The notes under the pieces: model-generated
Databases searched by the model: none
What the model was told of the DNA's origin: nothing
The model's input: only the letters and a program-made list of their open reading frames with translations
Assembly (NCBI GenBank): GCA_963575745.1
Contig: CAUYUJ010016714.1
Span: 129,001-193,000, forward strand
Direction: 5' to 3'
Length of the DNA: 64,000 bases
From: Prorocentrum cordatum
Taxonomy: Eukaryota; Sar; Dinophyceae; Prorocentrales; Prorocentraceae
In this document: piece after piece, positions 33,079 through 41,328 of the stretch
Layout: each line of letters opens with the position of its first letter
How positions within the stretch are numbered: the stretch's first letter is position 1
Translations under genes and position numbers: made by a program

Positions 33079-33267
33079 GAAATCGGATCGCCGAGCCCCG
33101 CTCCCGTAGACCCACCCGGCCGACGCCGGTGAACCGAGCAGAGTCGCAGCGAGTCGGCATCGCGGCCCCCGTCCGCGGATCGAGTCGCGCTTCGAATCGG
33201 ACAGCAGGCGGCCATGCCGCCTGGCTGGGCCCCCAGCACAGATCAGCGGCGGCCCTGCTTGGCTCAG
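33079..33267. other. GC-rich spacer
   Basis: No gene recognised. Confidence 0.35.
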
Positions 33268-33459
33268 GTCGGGCCTGTCCCCCTACAGGGGGATCTGAGA
33301 TGACGAGTAAAAAATACCCCGAAAGTGCCCCCCAAAATACTCCAAAGTGGTGAAAAAAAAGTCCCCGGTTTACTCTTTTTTAAAAGATATATATATATAT
33401 ATATGTATATATGTAAACATTATTTTTGAACACTCCCCCTGTAGAGGGGCAGGCCCGAC
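33268..33459. mobile_element. TIR element, family B copy 4
   Basis: GTCGGGCCTGTCCCCCTACA at the left, CTGTAGAGGGGCAGGCCCGAC at the right. The AT-rich interior contains a (TA)n tract (33388-33412). 192 bp. Confidence 0.8.
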
Positions 33460-33558
33460 TCAATGCCTGGCCTCTCTCCCCCTTGCCGTGGACCTCGGAG
33501 GTGCCTCGCCGCCTCGGGCGGTGCCCCGGATCCTCCTCGGAGAAGGGGTCAGAATTAC

Positions 33559-33704
33559 GTCGGGCATGTCCCCCATACAGGGGGATTTTCGAAAAAAAAT
33601 ACCCCCCAAATACTCCCAAATAGTCAAAACATGCTCAAAAAATAGTCCCCTGACGATTTTTACACTATTTTTGACTATTCCCCGTGTAGAGAGACAGGCC
33701 CGAC
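33559..33704. mobile_element. TIR element, family B copy 5
   Basis: GTCGGGCATGTCCCCCATAC at the left, GTGTAGAGAGACAGGCCCGAC at the right. The AT-rich interior has AAATAGTCAAAA. 146 bp, 100 bases from copy 4 and in the same orientation. Confidence 0.8.
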
Positions 33705-34419
33705 TGAAGGTCGGAATGGACCTCAGGAGGGTTCGGGGCCCAATTTTGCGCGGCGTTGGGCCCGTCGGGCAAGCCTCTGTTGCCTCAGCTGGCCCGCCTC
33801 CCATACCTGTTCCCCTGCGTTCTTTCCTTTGGGGGGGCGAGGGAGGGGACGCTGGGGGCGGGGTGGGGGACGATCGGCGGCCACTGGGGGAACGCGCAGG
33901 CCCGTCCAGCGGGGCACCCAGAATACAATCAACGGAGGCACCAGCCGCAAACCGGAGCACACCCGCGACTCTTCCGGTGTCTGGCCATGCCCTGGGCGGC
34001 TGTTCGTGCCAGTAGCGGCTGGAGCCGGATGACAAGGCTTCGACTGGGCGCGTCCGCGGATCAACGGCATGCAGGACAACCTGCCAGGGCCCCCGCTTGG
34101 CCATCGAAGTTAACGGAGCGAGGGCGTAATTGTGCGCAGCACCGTCCCGAGTAGAGCTACATGCTCGCAGGACCCATCAGACAAGCGCAAACAAAATGCA
34201 TAACCTTGCATCGGCCTCCTTCTTCTTCTTCTGCGATCTCCGCCTCCTCCTCCTAATTCACGCATCAACATGCTGCTGCTCCTCCTTGTCCCTGCCTGTC
34301 TTCGCGCTCACATCGGAGCCCGCGCAACGCACGCCATCCTACAGACTCAAGAATCTCATCTCCCGGGAGTCGACGGAATGTCGTCAGCCTCGTTACGGAT
34401 CGTGCCCCATGATCCCAGA
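33705..34419. other. No gene recognised
   Basis: GC-rich, then mixed composition. No family recognised in any frame. Confidence 0.35.
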
Positions 34420-34580
34420 CCCCCGACGTCGTGATTTTTTTACAGCGTCGACCCCCAGAGGTCTGGACCTCTTCCCCTGGACCGCATCCTGAATTATTTC
34501 TTGACGGTCCCGAGGCCCGGGAAGGGCCCCCCGACGCAGAAAATTACAAAAAACCTCCCGTCGTGATTTTTCCCAACCAT
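34420..34580 (+). repeat. Dispersed repeat family M, copy 4
   Basis: CCCCGACGTCGTGATTTTTT, GGTCTGGACCTCTTCCCCTG, TTGACGGTCCCGAGGCCCGG and CCTCCCGTCGTGATTTTTCC; the best preserved of four copies. Confidence 0.6.
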
Positions 34581-34683
34581 CCTGTGGTGTTGGGTCCTCG
34601 TGCCCCGCGTTCCTCTCCTCTCCTCTCCTCTCCTTCTCTTCCTCCTTCTCCCCCTCCATCCTCCATCCTTATCCTAATCATCT

Positions 34684-34977
<294 letters not shown>

Positions 34978-34989
34978 ATCGTCACCAGC

Positions 34990-35870
34990 ATCGACACCAC
35001 CGCCCAATTTCGGCATACCCCTCACACGTGTCGTGGCCTCATCGGGAGCTCCACCGAAGGCCCCAGCGGGAGGGTCCGCATGGCACCGCGGCCCCATTTC
35101 GGCATACCCCTCACACGGTTTGTGGCCCCATCGGGAGCTCCACCGAAGGCCCCAGCGGGAGGGTGCGCATGGCACCGCCGCCCCATTTCGGCACACCCCT
35201 CACACGCTTCGTGGCCCCATAGGGAACTCCACCGAAGGCCCCAGCGGGAGGGTCCGCATGGCACCGCCGCCCAATTTCGGCATACCCCTCACACGTTGCG
35301 TGGCCCCATCGGGAGCTCCACCGAAGGCCCCAGCGGGAGGGTCCGCATGGCACCGCCGCCCAATTTCGGCACACCCCTCACACGGTTTGTGTCCCCATCG
35401 GGAGCTCCACCGAAGGCCCCAGCGGGAGGGTCCGCATGGCACCGCCGCTCTATTTCGGCATACCCCTCACACGTTTCGTGGCCCCATAAGGAATTCCACC
35501 GAAGGCCCCAGTGGGAGGGTCCGCATGGCACCGCCGCCCCATTTCGGCACATCCCTCACACGCTTCGTGGCCCCATAGTGAGCTCCACCGAAGGCGCCAG
35601 CGGGAGGGTGCGCATGACACCGCCGCCCCATTTCGGCACACCCCTCATACGCTTCGTGGCCCCATAGGGAACTCCACCGAAGGCTTCCGTTGAAGGGTCC
35701 GCATGGCACCGCCGTCCCATTTCGGCACACCCCTCACACTCTTCGTGGCACCATAGGGAGCTCCACCGAAGGCTTCCGTGGAAGGGTCCGCATGGCGCCG
35801 CCGCCCCATTCGGGCACACCCCTCACGAGGATCGTGGCCCCATAGGGGGTTCCACCGAGAGCGGTCCCCA
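34990..35870 (+). repeat. 89-bp satellite, ten units
   Basis: Unit landmarks are ATTTCGGCAYACCCCTCACA, CGTGGCCCCATCGGGAGCTC and CCACCGAAGGCCCCAGCGGG. The ATTTCGG anchor recurs at exact 89-base steps (35006, 35095, 35184, 35273, 35362, 35451, 35540, 35629, 35718, 35807). The last unit degenerates after about 35855. All three plus frames and several minus frames stay open across the array. Confidence 0.95.
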
Positions 35871-36895
35871 CGACGCAGTACTCACAGCTGCATATGGTTG
35901 GGCTCTTCGCTCGGGCAATTTCACAACGCGAGGGGGTCTGGGATGAGGGAGCGCCTCCTGCGACTCCGCGCGAACCCAGCCACGTTCGGTACCCCCCGCA
36001 CGCAGACCGCCACAAGGCGCCTCCGCGCGCTCTTGACGCGCCTGCTCTGCAGCCCCTGTTTCTAGCCGCACTGCCCCGAGCTCCGTTCCTCCCGTGGCGC
36101 GCAGCGCCGCAGATTGGGCAGAGGCCGCGCTGTGCGCTACACGCAACTGCATGTGCGCAGAAGGCACAAGTCCGACTCCGAAACCCTGTGCCCAAAAACG
36201 TGTTCTGGAGGCGCATGTCTTCCTTCCGCCGCCTGCCGCCGAGCTTCCGCCGGCTTCCGCTGGCGGGGGCGCCCTCGTTTTGCTTCCGCCGACCTTCCGC
36301 CGCCCTTCCGCCACCTCCCTCCGAAGACGAGATGACAACTCCTTCGACCCTCGAAGGCAAGGCCATTTTGGGCACGCCCCACGTGTACACCACCATCATG
36401 CCTGGCCAAGGCCACCTTGGGCCCTGGCATGGTATACGCGCCCGCCTGGCCTCAGGCACCAACCGGGCAGGGCGGTCGTGCATTGGGCCCTTCGTTAAAC
36501 TAACTCGTTGTGTGCCTCCTGGGGCCTCCGGGGGTCAGGATCCAAGGCGGAATAACAACGTGCCACTTCCCGGGCGTCACGATTGCTAACCTGATCCGAG
36601 CAGCTCCAGGCTCGGTCCCCTGGTTGCCGCCTGGGCGCTCGACGTCATCCTGTGTCCATCGGAGTACCTCTGTTCGGTTGCATCCACGCCTCCCGTCCCT
36701 TGTCTCTTCACCCGTCCCTGGTATGGTCGAAAAACAGAAGACCTCGTCTGCCCCCTTGGCACAACCACTGGTGCAACTCCCAAGCCTATTCGAAGCTATC
36801 CGAGGCAGTCCAAGGCTAGCTAGAGCCATCCAAAGCTGTTCAGGGCTGTCCTGAACCACCTGGGCGCCAAATCATGCAACCATTGTCGAGGCTGG
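35871..36895. other. No gene recognised
   Basis: Includes a CTTCCGCCG tract (36220-36320) and GGCAGTCCAAGGCTAGC-like repeats (36795-36845). Overlapping frames on both strands are unrecognised. Confidence 0.35.
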
Positions 36896-37124
36896 AATGC
36901 CCCTCCCCCCCACACACACACACACACACATTCCCTGTCCCTCACTCATTTTGCTATTCGATACAATCACGACAAGGTCGAATCGATTGACCCCGCCAGC
37001 AGCGGCGTCCTTGTCCCACACTCTGAAGCGCAACCTGTCCCCAAGTGCGTACATGGGGATCACGGCCTTGCGCCCCCTCCTTCACGTCCCCGTGGTTCTC
37101 GTCGTCGTCGTTGTCGTCCTCCTC
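36896..37124. other. Spacer with short CA run
   Basis: (CA)n at 36911-36930. No gene. Confidence 0.4.
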
Positions 37125-37127
37125 CGT

Positions 37128-37220
<93 letters not shown>

Positions 37221-37228
37221 GTCGTCAT

Positions 37229-37259
<31 letters not shown>

Positions 37260-37322
37260 AGCAGCATCAGCATAAACATCAGCATCATCATCATCATCAT
37301 CATCATGAGCAGCATCATCCGC
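37125..37322 (+). repeat. ATC triplet array
   Basis: (ATC)n with GTC and AGC interruptions, similar to the array at 34684. Confidence 0.9.
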
Positions 37323-37549
37323 ATCACCAGAGACCGCGGAGATGGGGGGGGGCCAAGAAGAGAGGGGGCGGCCGAGGAGGAGGGGGAGGGCACAGCGTGC
37401 GAAATCGGAGCCCTCTGCAGGGGGCCGTGCCACCACCCCAGCACCCGGAGCCTCCTGCCACAGGAGCGGCACGCGGCGGCGGGGGGGGTGTGGGGGAGGG
37501 AGCGAGGGAGGACCCACGGGAGTCCTTGAGCCACCTGAGCAGCTCCTCC
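37323..37549. other. G-rich spacer
   Basis: No gene; runs of GGGGGG and GAGG. Confidence 0.35.
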
Positions 37550-37992
37550 AGCTCATGATGGGCCTGCTTCTTCCACCACCACCACCAGCAGTTGGAGGGG
37601 GAATGGGGGTCCTCCTCCTCCTCCTCCTCCTCCTCCTCCTCCTCCTCCTCCTCCTCCTCCTCCTTGTCCTCCACCTCCGTCTTCTGTGGGCCCCGGGAAC
37701 GGCAGGGCCGTTTTTTACCGTTTCCAGAGCGTCCCTTGAACATGGAAACGGCAAAAAAACGGCGACCGGAAACGGCAAAAAAACGGCTCCAGGATTGGAA
37801 CCGGAGCCGGAACCGGTCAAAAAACGGCGACGGAACTGGTGAAACAACGGCATCGAAACCGGCAACAAAACGGCAAAGCGGAACCGGTAAAAAAACGGCC
37901 CTGCCGTTTCCAGGGCCCACTAAGCCTCCGTCCCCCCTCCAACTTATGGTGGTGGTGGTGGTGGTGGTGGAAAACAGGTCCATCAGCTCATG
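37550..37992. mobile_element. Nested foldback element
   Basis: Outer arms of about 55 bp pair up: CAGCTCATGATGGGCCTGC, a CCA run and AGTTGGAGGGGG at 37550-37605 against the inverse at 37933-37992. Between them sit a CCT array (37613-37668) and an inner inverted-repeat element (37684-37921) with arms of about 35 bp (GTGGGCCCCGGGAACGGC / GCCGTTTCCAGGGCCCAC) and many AAACGGC repeats. Non-coding. Confidence 0.75.
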
Positions 37993-38221
37993 CCTGTGCC
38001 AGCCTCCTGCCACGCCAGGGAAGGGGTCCCGAAAGGGAGCGCGTCCTGGGCCAAAGGGCTGCCCCCAGGTTTGGCCCCTTCCGTCCTGAGCTGCTCCCTG
38101 GCAGCGCCTGGTGCCGCGAGGGGCCTCGAGGGGGCCGGGACCAGGGACGGGAACCCCCCAGGGCCATTTTTCTTGGACGAAATGCCTGGGCACTAATGGC
38201 CGACATTTTTTTGGTTGCGTG

Positions 38222-38252
<31 letters not shown>

Positions 38253-38360
38253 ATATATATATATACACATACTATATATATATATATATATATGTCAGTA
38301 AGTAACAAACGACGAAAAAACGAAATGCATATTTTACCGAAAATGCCGAATTACCCCTAA
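37993..38360. repeat. Spacer with CT and TA microsatellites
   Basis: (CT)n at 38221-38250 and (TA)n at 38252-38294. The rest is unremarkable. Confidence 0.7.
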
Positions 38361-39276
38361 TTGCCCAGCATTTTTTGGCGAACTGCCCCAGGGGCCCCTT
38401 TTTATCTCAGGGCCCATTCGGGGTGGAGCGGGCGCAGTGCCCAAATCATGGCGGCACGGGCTTCCCCTCAGCGCTGGCCGCCGCAGCAGTGCACGCGGTG
38501 CTGCACTGCGCCCCGCCCGCAGCCCCTAGGGCGAAGCGGGCTCCCGCAGCATCTCCTGCAGCGCAGGCAGCTTCTCCGTGGCCCTCCTGCGAGAGCCAAA
38601 CAGGCAGCACAGGCATGCACTTTCGGAGGTTCGCGTGGACGACTTCCTGGGGCAGCGCTCGGGCATCCACACTCGGGCGCGCCGAGCGCTCTGGGGGCAT
38701 CGCCACAGGCGCGACCCCAAGAAAGGGTCAGGAACCTCGCGCGGACCTCCGATGTGCCTGTGCTCGAATGCATATTTGGGTCTCCGTCCTCGCGAACTCG
38801 TCCTCGTCCCCCGCGGAGAGAAGGCTGGACACCAGGTCCTCTGATGGGAGCCGAATTTGAGGACTGGTTCAGCGGGGGAAAGGACTTGAGAGCGTTTTCA
38901 TTCGGCGCTTCCACATTGGGCGGAAGGGGGGGAGGAGGGGAGGTGTCTGGCTCTGCACCTCTGTTAAATGCAACTTTTTGGAACTGTGCGTCCTCTGGGG
39001 GGGACTCCACCTGCTCGAAACAAGCGCCAACAACAGACATGATCTACTCCATGGGGGGGGGGGGGGGGGGGAGGGTCCACGCCGATCGGCAAAACAATGA
39101 GCAGAAAAACGATCACCTTGGAATCGACGATGCATCGTCGATTGATCGCTCCAGGGGAGGTTGGGGCACCACGGCCCCGATGATCGGCGAGGCATGCGCG
39201 AGATTGGGGGGCGAGGCTTCTCCCCGCGCTCCCCCCTGTCCGGGCCCCTGACCCACTGGCCGCCTCACGAATCTGG
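38361..39276. other. No gene recognised
   Basis: A 296-codon plus frame (38361-39251) and a 190-codon minus frame (38468-39040) overlap; neither is recognisable. The missing C-terminal exons of the minus-strand MSH2 homologue could lie here, but I could not find them. G-run at 39053-39071. Confidence 0.3.
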
Positions 39277-39590
39277 ACCAGGACCATCCTGGACCCAGGA
39301 GCGTCGAAGGCGCCCCCTGGCTTATATTACTCCCATCGCATTTAAGGGCCACATCCCAGAGATCAGAAAAGTCGTATCAGTGTCGAACGAGTATCGCCTC
39401 CCAGGGCCCGACTCGTGAAAACCCTCCAGTTTCCATACCTTTCCTGGTGCTCGAAATCCTTTCTGGTGGTCGAGGCTAGAATAGGCTGGGACATCAGAAA
39501 CCAGGACCCTCCTGGACCCAGGACCGTTGCCTGCGCCCCCCTGGCTTAACCACGGAGGCATTCGGGTGCACACAAATCAGGGGCCACAAA
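39277..39590 (+). repeat. Family N copy flanked by ~80-bp direct repeats
   Basis: GGACCATCCTGGACCCAGGA...CCCCCTGGCTTA...GGGCCACA at 39282-39356 returns as GGACCCTCCTGGACCCAGGA...CCCCCCTGGCTTAA...GGGGCCACA at 39504-39586. Between them lie CTCCCAGGGCCCGACTCGTG and CTGGTGCTCGAAATCCTTTC, the family N landmarks also seen at 9590-9700. Confidence 0.6.
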
Positions 39591-39616
39591 AGGTCGGCCT
39601 GGCGAGGATCGGCGAC

Positions 39617-39646
39617 GCGGTCGTGGGAAGCCGCAAGCCGTACCCC
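39617..39646. repeat. Direct repeat alpha, copy 1 (mate at 39851-39880)
   Basis: GCGGTCGTGGGAAGCCGC plus AAGCCGTACCCC, repeated at 39851-39880 with two mismatches. The pair encloses the family H element and one copy of repeat beta. Confidence 0.75.
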
Positions 39647-39821
39647 AGATTTCGTAATAAAGGGAGGGGGGTCTCATTTCGGGGGGGGGGTCCCTTCCAG
39701 GCCATCTTGGAGGGCCTGGGGGGGTCTTGGGGCGATGTCTTGGAGGGCTCTGCCCACGGGGGAGGTCTGAAACGGCTCGTCTTGGAGGGTCCAGACCCCC
39801 TCCCTTTTATTACGAAATCTG
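39646..39821. mobile_element. TIR element, family H copy 2
   Basis: CAGATTTCGTAATAAAGGGAGG at the left, mirrored by CCTCCCTTTTATTACGAAATCTG at the right. The inner CCTTCCAGGCC...CTTGGAGGGCC blocks are shared with copy 1 at 18061. 176 bp, lying just downstream of the last recognised MSH2 exon. Confidence 0.85.
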
Positions 39822-39826
39822 AAATA

Positions 39827-39845
39827 CCCGGGTCCTCGGCGCCCG
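39827..39845. repeat. Direct repeat beta, copy 1 (mate at 40013-40031)
   Basis: CCCGGGTCCTCGGCGCCCG occurs identically at 40013-40031. The second copy lies at the end of MSH2 exon 2, and the two bracket the GGA array and repeat alpha copy 2. Confidence 0.85.
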
Positions 39846-39880
39846 GCAAGGCGGTCGTCGGAAGCCGGAAGCCGTACCCC

Positions 39881-40008
39881 GGGGGAGGAGGAGGGGAGGG
39901 GGAGGGGAGGGAGGAGGGGGGAGGAGGAGGAGGAGGAGGAGGAGGAGGAGGAGGAGGAGAGGAGGGAGGAGGAGGAGGAGGAGGAGGAGGAGGAGGAGGA
40001 GGAGTGCA
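39881..40008 (+). repeat. GGA triplet array
   Basis: (GGA)n, partly GGGGGA, between the two beta repeats. On the minus (gene) strand this is a CCT tract directly after the last recognised MSH2 codons. Confidence 0.9.
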
Positions 40009-40020
40009 CCTGCCCGGGTC

Positions 40021-40182
40021 CTCGGCGCCCGCCGCGCCCCCGCACGGCCTCTTCGCCGCGCGGCCGAAGCTGCTGTCGGCCTCGAACTCCCGGGCGCGCC
40101 GCCGCGCCGTGGCCACCACGCGCGCGGGGAAGCCGGCGAGCTCGGCGACGTGGGCGCCGTAGCTCTGGTCCGCGGCGCCCTC
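40021..40182 (-). CDS. MSH2: MSH2 homologue, downstream exon
   Basis: Reading on from the upstream exon in phase 0, this segment begins EGAADQSYGAHVAELAGF and continues to REFEADSSFGRAAKRPC. It matches the part of MutS/MSH2 that follows the ATHFHEL switch region (DQS-G-HVA-LA-FP). This places it as the next coding piece of the gene at 41329. The 5' edge follows an AG at 40183-40184. The coding frame stays open past 40012 into CCT-derived polyproline, so the true exon end is uncertain; 40021 is the point where a GA donor inside repeat beta would leave the phase intact. The C-terminal ~90 residues of typical MSH2 were not found further along. Confidence 0.75.
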
Positions 40183-40199
40183 CTTAAGAGGGCCTCCCC

Positions 40200-40332
40200 C
40201 GTCCTCCTCCTCCTCCTCCTCCTCCTCCTCTCTCCTCCCTCCTCCCCCTCCCTCCTCCTCCTCTCCTCCCCCTCCTCCTCCTCCTCCTCCTCCTCCCTCC
40301 TCCTCCTCCTTCCTCCCTCCTCCTCCTCCGGT
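40200..40332 (+). repeat. CCT triplet array inside the MSH2 intron
   Basis: (CCT)n with CTCCC interruptions. On the gene strand it is a GGA tract ending about 18 bases before the acceptor. Confidence 0.9.
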
Positions 40333-40715
40333 ACACGACAAGTTTTTGCAGGCGCCCCCGTCCATGGGCGGCTGGAAAGTGTATACCCCGACAAGCCACC
40401 GCAAGGGTACAGGCTGTCCAGCCGCCCCGAGACAGGCGTCCCCGACGGAGGGACAAATGATATCAGACCGCTCTTCGCCTGCCAAAGTGAGCCAGCCTAC
40501 GGCGGCTTCAAGTCGTGATGACGTCGACGTTGGGCTCTGGCACCGCGCAAATCGCTCAACCTCGAAGGCTGCGGCCCTCCCCAAAACGCAAATCCTTCAA
40601 TGTCGGATGCCGTCAAGCTGCTTGTGGCGTTTAGCCCTGAACACAGACACGACAGAGACCAGCCGTGTGCAGAGACTTCTGGAGGTCTGCGCGGATTCCT
40701 CGGGCCGGCGCGGGA

Positions 40716-40909
40716 TCGGGGGCGGCCAAGAGGGGGGCGTCCCAGAGGGGGGGGCGCAAATCATGGCCGGCGGCATGTGCGCGGCCCAGGGGGGAGGCCA
40801 GGGACGCATTGAAACAAGAAGAGGGGCCGTGAAATCTGGGGAAATACCAGGGCCCCCGCCATGAGATCCACCCCCCCCTAGTCATCACCCCCCTCTTCGC
40901 CGCCTCCGA
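40716..40909. mobile_element. TIR element, family F copy 3, inside the MSH2 intron
   Basis: TCGGGGGCGGCCAAGAGGGG at the left, CTCTTCGCCGCCTCCGA at the right, 194 bp, with the same interior as copies at 18621 and 19514. Near-matching CGGGA/GGGGA flank it. Its ends do not coincide with the splice sites. Confidence 0.8.
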
Positions 40910-41111
40910 GGGGACCTGCCTCCCCATGCACCTGGGCGGTAACCCCGACGTGCCCCGCGCGCCGGTGCACGGGCGCTGTGTGACAAGGGGGCGGGCGCAG
41001 TCCCGAGAACACCGTGCGGACCTGAGACACACAAACACTAACAGAATAAAAACATACACAGACACAGAAACATTAACAGACATGCATTTGAACATAGGAG
41101 AACGACGAACG

Positions 41112-41293
41112 AAATAAACATAACAACTAGGAGGTCCTCGCGGATTTCTCGGATCCGCGCTGGACCCCCAGGCGGTGCCTCTGGCGCCGCCCCTGGCGCG
41201 CTCCGCGCGCCAGGGAGGGGGGTCCAGCGCTGATCCGAGAGATCCGCGCGGACCTCCGTGCTTCTATGTTTATGTCATTCTTCGTTCCCTTTG
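41112..41293. mobile_element. TIR element, family G copy, inside the MSH2 intron, 7-bp target duplication
   Basis: Long diverged arms (about 55 bp) contain GGAGGTCCTCGCGGATTTCT and the inverse AGATCCGCGCGGACCTCC. The centre GGCGCGCTCCGCGCGCC is itself a palindrome. ACGAACG is repeated at 41105-41111 and 41294-41300. The element ends 35 bases from the donor site of the intron. Confidence 0.85.
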
Positions 41294-41328
41294 ACGAACG
41301 TCTTCCTTTGGTTTGTGGTGCTCCTCTC

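Larger units (their letters stand above)
40183..41328 (-). other. MSH2 intron, probable GA-AG boundaries
   Basis: Inferred intron of 1,146 bases in phase 0. The donor side reads CAG/GAGAGGAGC and the acceptor side CTTAAG/GAGGGC. No GT or GC donor restores both frame and alignment. GA donors are an established dinoflagellate variant. The intron contains a CCT array, a family F and a family G element. On the gene strand the acceptor is preceded by GGA-rich sequence instead of a polypyrimidine tract. Confidence 0.65.

Noticed and set aside
34990-35870. CRISPR-like appearance of the 89-bp array
   Set aside because: Whole units repeat without unique spacers, and the genome is eukaryotic.
36355-36378. 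GCCATTTTGGGC, ten bases of leader identity on the plus strand
   Set aside because: No CCGTA before it and no CTCAAG after it; expected by chance in a window of this size.
38468-39040. Minus-strand frame considered as the missing MSH2 C-terminal exon
   Set aside because: No match to the helical tail of MSH2 in any of the three phases by eye; Pro/Cys-rich composition argues against it.
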